A model generated the notes under the pieces. It was not told the DNA's origin and did not search any database. It was given only the letters and a program-made list of their open reading frames with translations. This document shows, in pieces, positions 15,172-18,295 of a DNA stretch of 18,295 nt (positions within the stretch are counted from its first letter, which is position 1; the number at the start of each line of letters is the position of its first letter). Origin of the DNA: JAZLIT01 sp045617525 (lineage in GTDB: Bacteria; Bacillota; Bacilli; Bacillales_A; Planococcaceae); NCBI GenBank assembly GCA_045617525.1, contig JAZLIT010000223.1, positions 1 through 18,295 on the forward strand. Reading direction: 5' to 3'. The position numbers were made by a program, and so were the translations under genes.

Positions 15172-15703
15172 ATGGACACGAAGCCAGTAATATTAAACTT
15201 CAACCTGCAGCAACTAGCTAAACGGAATTTAAGTTGGACAATCATTTTATCTTTACTTTTTGTGCTTTTAAACGTTCTTATTCCAACGCTTTGAATTTCA
15301 TTTTTCTGTTCGTTTACTTTTCCTATTCATTTTTTTAAATTTTATTTTTATTGTTCTACACGAAATTTGCCATCTCATAGGATTCGTTGTTTTTGGAAAG
15401 GTTCAATTACGCCAATTAAAGTATGGTATGAACTTAAAATTAGGTGTTGCCTACGCAACTACATCAAAACCTGTTACGAATCGCGCGATGAAAGCAACAT
15501 TATTATTGCCCTTTTGGATAACCGGTGTTATTCCTGCACTAATTGGATTTTATACAAATAATCACTTAATTCTACTACTTGGTGCATTTTTAATTGCAGG
15601 TGCAGTGGGCGATTTCTCCATGTACTATGCACTAAAAAAATTCCCTAACGATGCACTTGTTCAAGACGACCCCTTAGAACCTAAGCTTTATGTATATAAA
15701 TAA
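15172..15703 (+). pseudogene. DUF3267 membrane zincin, broken by a +1 frameshift (or recoded)
   Basis: This plus-strand gene encodes a DUF3267-type putative membrane zinc metallopeptidase, but in two frames. The first part starts at ATG 15172 (ribosome site GAGAGGGTG), encodes 40 residues with a transmembrane helix (MDTKPVILNF to LNVLIPTL) and stops at TGA 15292-15294. The next frame is open from 15272 and continues from GAA at 15293 to TAA at 15703: a second hydrophobic segment, the zinc motif HEICH (15359-15373), the segment GVAYATTSKP typical of the family, two more membrane segments and the tail PKLYVYK. Skipping one base at the CTTTGA junction joins them into one 176-aa protein of normal family size. 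Most likely a one-base insertion (mutation or sequencing error); the exact CTT-TGA context also allows +1 recoding. A possible TATAAT -10 box is at 15141-15146, without a clear -35. Confidence 0.8.
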
Positions 15704-15714
15704 TCAAAATAATC

Positions 15715-15755
15715 AAAAAAGGCAATGCATCAAATTAAGATGCATTGCCTTTTTT
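15715..15755. terminator. Bidirectional terminator between the DUF3267 gene and ychF
   Basis: GGCAATGCATC (15721-15731) and GATGCATTGCC (15739-15749) form a perfect 11-bp stem with a 7-nt loop, flanked by six A on the left and six T on the right. It serves both convergent genes. Confidence 0.93.
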
Positions 15756-15765
15756 ATAATTTAAA

Positions 15766-16866
15766 TTAAACGTTGAAACGGAATAACATTACATCGCCGT
15801 CTTGTACAATATATTCTTTACCTTCAGAACGTACTTTACCTGCTTCTTTGGCTACATTCATTGAACCAGCTTCAACTAGATCAGCATAAGCAACTGTTTC
15901 TGCACGGATAAATCCACGCTCAAAATCAGTGTGAATAACTCCTGCACATTGAGGTGCTTTCATTCCTTTACGGAAAGTCCATGCACGTACTTCTTGTACA
16001 CCTGCAGTAAAGTAAGTCGCTAAACCTAATAGACTGTAAGATGCTTTGATTAATTGATCTAAGCCTGATTCATGAATTCCTAGCTCTTGTAAAAATTCAC
16101 GCTTCTCTTCGTCTTCTAACTCAGAAATTTCTTCTTCAATACGTGCACAGATTGTAATAACTTGAGCACCTTCAGCAATAGCGTATTCACGTACTTGTTG
16201 AACAAACTTATTGTCTTCAGTATCTGCTACTTCGTCTTCAGAAACGTTTGCTACATAAAGCATTGGTTTAATTGTTAAAAGGTGTAGACCTTTTATTACT
16301 TTTAATTCATCTTCAGTAAGTTCTACTGTACGCGCAGCTTTTTCAGCTTCTAATGCATCACGTAGTTTTTCTAAAATCGGCATTTCAACCATTGCATCTT
16401 TATCTTTTTGCTTCGCCATTTTACCTACGCGTTGTAAGCGTTTATCAACTGATTCCATATCCGCTATAATTAACTCAAGGTTAATTACTTCAATATCATC
16501 GATAGGATTTACGCTACCAGATACATGCGTAATATTTTCATCTTCGAAACAACGTACTACTTGGCAAATTGCGTCTACTTCACGAATGTGAGCTAAAAAT
16601 TTATTCCCTAAACCTTCACCCGTAGAAGCACCCTTTACGATACCAGCGATATCAGTAAATTCAAAAGTAGTTGGAACAGTTTTCTTAGGAACTACTAATT
16701 CCGTTAATTTGTCTAAACGCTCATCAGGAACTGTTACGCTTCCCACGTTTGGCTCAATTGTTGCGAATGGATAGTTTGCTGCAAGTGCCCCTGCTTTTGT
16801 AATTGCGTTAAAAAGTGTTGATTTACCAACGTTTGGTAAACCTACGATTCCAGCTGTTAATGCCAT
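15766..16866 (-). CDS. ychF: Redox/stress-related P-loop ATPase YchF (Obg-like ATPase, EngD)
   Basis: YchF is a universally conserved Obg-family P-loop protein that prefers ATP to GTP, associates with ribosomes and affects stress responses. The 366-aa length is standard. It has G1 GLPNVGKS (9-16), G3-like DIAGIVKGAS (72-81), the NVSE motif (207-210) that replaces the usual NKxD and explains relaxed nucleotide specificity, a helical insertion (about 130-200) and a C-terminal TGS domain (about 283-364) ending VQDGDVMLFRFNV. The ATG at 16866 begins MALTAGIVG like the Bacillus protein; an in-frame TTG at 16878 abuts the ribosome site and is rejected. Promoter at 16933-16961, terminator at 15715-15755. 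Confidence 0.97.
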   Translation of the reverse strand: MALTAGIVGLPNVGKSTLFNAITKAGALAANYPFATIEPNVGSVTVPDERLDKLTELVVPKKTVPTTFEFTDIAGIVKGASTGEGLGNKFLAHIREVDAICQVVRCFEDENITHVSGSVNPIDDIEVINLELIIADMESVDKRLQRVGKMAKQKDKDAMVEMPILEKLRDALEAEKAARTVELTEDELKVIKGLHLLTIKPMLYVANVSEDEVADTEDNKFVQQVREYAIAEGAQVITICARIEEEISELEDEEKREFLQELGIHESGLDQLIKASYSLLGLATYFTAGVQEVRAWTFRKGMKAPQCAGVIHTDFERGFIRAETVAYADLVEAGSMNVAKEAGKVRSEGKEYIVQDGDVMLFRFNV

Positions 16867-16932
16867 AATCAGACACAACCCTTCTATATTATCAACTTTA
16901 TATTTTTTCTAGAAATTTATTTAACCTTGTTT

Positions 16933-16961
16933 ATTATATTGATATCTCACTTAAAAGTCTA
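16933..16961 (-). promoter_or_regulatory. Promoter of ychF
   Basis: TAGACT (16961-16956) and TATAAT (16938-16933) are 17 bp apart on the minus strand, in the gap between the DUF951 terminator and ychF. The -10 is perfect and the -35 matches four of six positions. The leader would be about 60 nt. Confidence 0.6.
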
Positions 16962-16970
16962 ATTCCAATG

Positions 16971-16995
16971 AAAAAGCGCCTGTTTATTCAGACGC
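16971..16995 (-). terminator. Terminator overlapping the end of the DUF951 gene
   Basis: On the minus strand GCGTCTG (16995-16989) pairs with CAGGCGC (16982-16976), one G-U pair, 6-nt loop, followed by TTTTT. The upstream arm is made by the last codons of the DUF951 gene and its stop codon lies in the loop. Confidence 0.75.
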
Positions 16996-17181
16996 CTTTG
17001 AAATAATTTTCTTCATTTTTTTTGAAAAATCTCGGCGCGCGATTAAGACACTATGACCACAGCCCTCACATTTAATGCGAATATCCGCACCCAAACGAAT
17101 GATTTTCCAAGCATTCGTGCCGCAAGGATGCTGCTTTTTCATTTCTACAACATCATTCAATTCAAATAATTTCGGTTCCAT
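16984..17181 (-). CDS. yyzM: DUF951 (YyzM-like) small zinc-ribbon-like protein
   Basis: This 65-aa protein of the DUF951 family begins MEPKLFELNDVVEMKKQHPCGTN and has three cysteines, C20 in HPCGTNAW plus the pair in CEGCGHSV (about 38-45), which suggest a small metal- or nucleic-acid-binding fold. The sequence matches the conserved YyzM pattern along its length. The ribosome site AAGGGGCG is well placed before the ATG. It follows the mscS-like gene by 16 bp and is probably cotranscribed with it. Function is unknown; many close Bacillales genomes keep it between a MscS-type channel and ychF. Confidence 0.92.
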   Translation of the reverse strand: MEPKLFELNDVVEMKKQHPCGTNAWKIIRLGADIRIKCEGCGHSVLIARRDFSKKMKKIISKASE

Positions 17182-17197
17182 CTCTATCGCCCCTTAC

Positions 17198-18058
17198 CTA
17201 AATTTCTATTTCATCCTCTTCAAATAATGTTAATAAATCTCGGCGTATAATGCGTGCAATTTTACTGTGTTGCATTGAAACTGTTTCGATTTTAATTCGA
17301 ATCGTCGCATTTGTTTGTGTAAAGCTTTGAACGCCCATTAACAGTGGTTTTTTCGTTAGTTCTTTATACTGCTCGGGTAACGTTTTTAAATAGTTTTCCA
17401 CACGCTTTTCTATTTCTTCAATATTTGCCGAAATTGGCACATCAAAATCAATAAAAGTAGACGTGTCATTAACTGAATAATTTACAACCATCCCAATTGA
17501 TCCATTTGGAATAATATGTTGTTCACCTGATGACCCGCGAATTTTTGTGGTACGAAGTCCGATTTCAATTACAGTACCTTCTGCACCATTTAGTTTAATA
17601 AAATCCCCAACACCAAATTGATCCTCTAAAATAATAAAAAATCCACTAATTATGTCTTTCACTAGACTCTGAGCACCAAAACCAATTGCTAAACCTGCAA
17701 TCCCTGCCCCTGCAAGTAATCCTGCAACATTAATTTCTACTACTGCTAAAATTGCTAATATCGCAGAAAAATAAACAGTATATGATAAAACACTTTGTAA
17801 TAGTTTAAGTATTGTTTTTTGACGACGCTCAGAATGATTTAGCGGAGAACGCATTTGAAGCAAAAATACATTTGCAATAAATTTCTTCCCAATCACAACA
17901 ACTAGATACGAAAGTAATAGTATACCTACTATTTTAAGTGTAGAAATCGCTATTAAATTCCATAATTCTTCACTCATTAAATAGTTCCACCACTTGCTTG
18001 TTAACTTTTCTAAAACATTTAAATAGCCCATTGCAAATATATTTCCTGTTGATTCCAT
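17198..18058 (-). CDS. Small-conductance mechanosensitive channel, MscS family
   Basis: This 286-aa membrane protein belongs to the MscS family, channels that open under membrane tension and release solutes after osmotic downshock. It has three transmembrane helices: about 34-56, 88-108 and the pore-lining TM3 at about 111-141, where the Gly/Ala pattern AGLLAGAGIAGLAIGFGAQ and the following LVKDIISGFFIILEDQF are the family hallmark. A cytoplasmic beta and alpha/beta domain follows (GDFI, GTVIEIGLRTTKIR, PNG). The ATG at 18058 is 7 bp from GAGAGGTG; an in-frame GTG at 18067 lies inside that ribosome site and is rejected. Likely the first gene of a unit with DUF951. No convincing promoter was found upstream. 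Confidence 0.95.
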   Translation of the reverse strand: MESTGNIFAMGYLNVLEKLTSKWWNYLMSEELWNLIAISTLKIVGILLLSYLVVVIGKKFIANVFLLQMRSPLNHSERRQKTILKLLQSVLSYTVYFSAILAILAVVEINVAGLLAGAGIAGLAIGFGAQSLVKDIISGFFIILEDQFGVGDFIKLNGAEGTVIEIGLRTTKIRGSSGEQHIIPNGSIGMVVNYSVNDTSTFIDFDVPISANIEEIEKRVENYLKTLPEQYKELTKKPLLMGVQSFTQTNATIRIKIETVSMQHSKIARIIRRDLLTLFEEDEIEI

Positions 18059-18173
18059 ATTTATCACCTCTCTTGAATAAGACCTACTTCTTTTGAATAT
18101 ACTGCACTAATATAACTTAGTTTTATCAATTTCACGAGAAATAAAATATTAATTGAAAGAGAGTTGGAATATA

Positions 18174-18295
18174 TTGAATGTTGAAAAAACGCTAGAGCTA
18201 TTTTATGATGAACCTCAAATCGTTAGCAAGCTTAGTGATTATTTTTTTAAAGTAATCCCATTTGAACATCCTTCATTACTTTTTTGCTGTATCGG
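18174..18295 (+). CDS. yyaC: Spore protease-like protein YyaC (partial, 5' end only)
   Basis: The first 40 codons of a plus-strand gene run off the right edge. It begins at TTG 18174 (NVEKTLELFYDEPQIVSKL...), 10 bp after GAAAGAGAG, and ends in LLFCCIG, matching the start of the conserved CIGTDRSTGDSLGPL region of the YyaC/DUF1256 family, related to the germination protease GPR fold. The nearby ATG at 18178 is in another frame and stops within a few codons, so TTG is chosen. In Bacillus yyaC stands at this place, next to the parB/soj genes near the origin, and is expressed in sporulation, which points to a spore-forming host. It is divergent from the mscS-like gene. Confidence 0.82.
   Translation, partial: MNVEKTLELFYDEPQIVSKLSDYFFKVIPFEHPSLLFCCI

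Noticed and set aside
15367..15561. 64-aa plus-strand frame inside the DUF3267 gene
   Set aside because: It overlaps in another frame the HEICH-containing reading, which has clear family motifs; this frame has none.
15428..15703. A separate 91-aa gene starting at ATG 15428
   Set aside because: The same frame is open upstream and contains the HExxH zinc motif at 15359-15373; starting at 15428 would remove it, and no ribosome site precedes that ATG.

Overview
This window looks like the left flank of the replication origin of a low-GC Gram-positive bacterium of the order Bacillales. The gene order (walJ, walI, walH, walK, walR, then purA, dnaC/dnaB, rplI, gdpP, yybS, then rpsR, ssb, rpsF, then ychF, a DUF951 gene, an MscS channel, then yyaC) is the conserved order known from Bacillus. 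Protein sequences, AT-rich base composition and the sporulation gene yyaC suggest a spore former of the Lysinibacillus/Solibacillus (Planococcaceae) group; the genus is an inference. Nearly all genes lie on the minus strand. If the order continues as in Bacillus, the origin is to the right and these genes are transcribed away from it, with replication.

Region by region: (1) 1-5364 is the essential cell-wall two-component operon, transcribed walR-walK-walH-walI-walJ with overlapping or nearly touching genes; walJ runs off the left edge. (2) 5365-7450 holds one monocistronic cell-wall gene, a membrane-anchored LysM-G5-M23 endopeptidase, followed by a terminator and preceded by about 350 bp of AT-rich non-coding DNA. 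(3) 7451-8888 is purA with its own strong promoter and terminator. (4) 8890-13735 is the operon yybS-gdpP-rplI-dnaC, linking cyclic-di-AMP breakdown, ribosomal protein L9 and the replicative helicase. (5) 13756-15116 is rpsF-ssb-rpsR (S6, single-strand binding protein, S18), with a good promoter and a structured leader that can mask the rpsF ribosome binding site. (6) 15172-15703, on the plus strand, is a DUF3267 membrane zincin gene interrupted by a frameshift. (7) 15766-18058 holds mscS-like channel, DUF951 and ychF, all on the minus strand. (8) The right edge has the start of yyaC on the plus strand.

Most of the window is conserved housekeeping DNA, and I do not see an undescribed system of many genes. 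The points most worth a second look are: the DUF3267 gene, whose only reading-frame break falls on a CTT-TGA sequence like the RF2 (prfB) +1 frameshift site; the dnaC terminator, whose two arms resemble inverted PurR boxes just upstream of the purA promoter; the rpsF leader; and a near-match to a WalR box upstream of the M23 peptidase. No tRNA, rRNA, CRISPR array, insertion sequence or prophage gene was seen.
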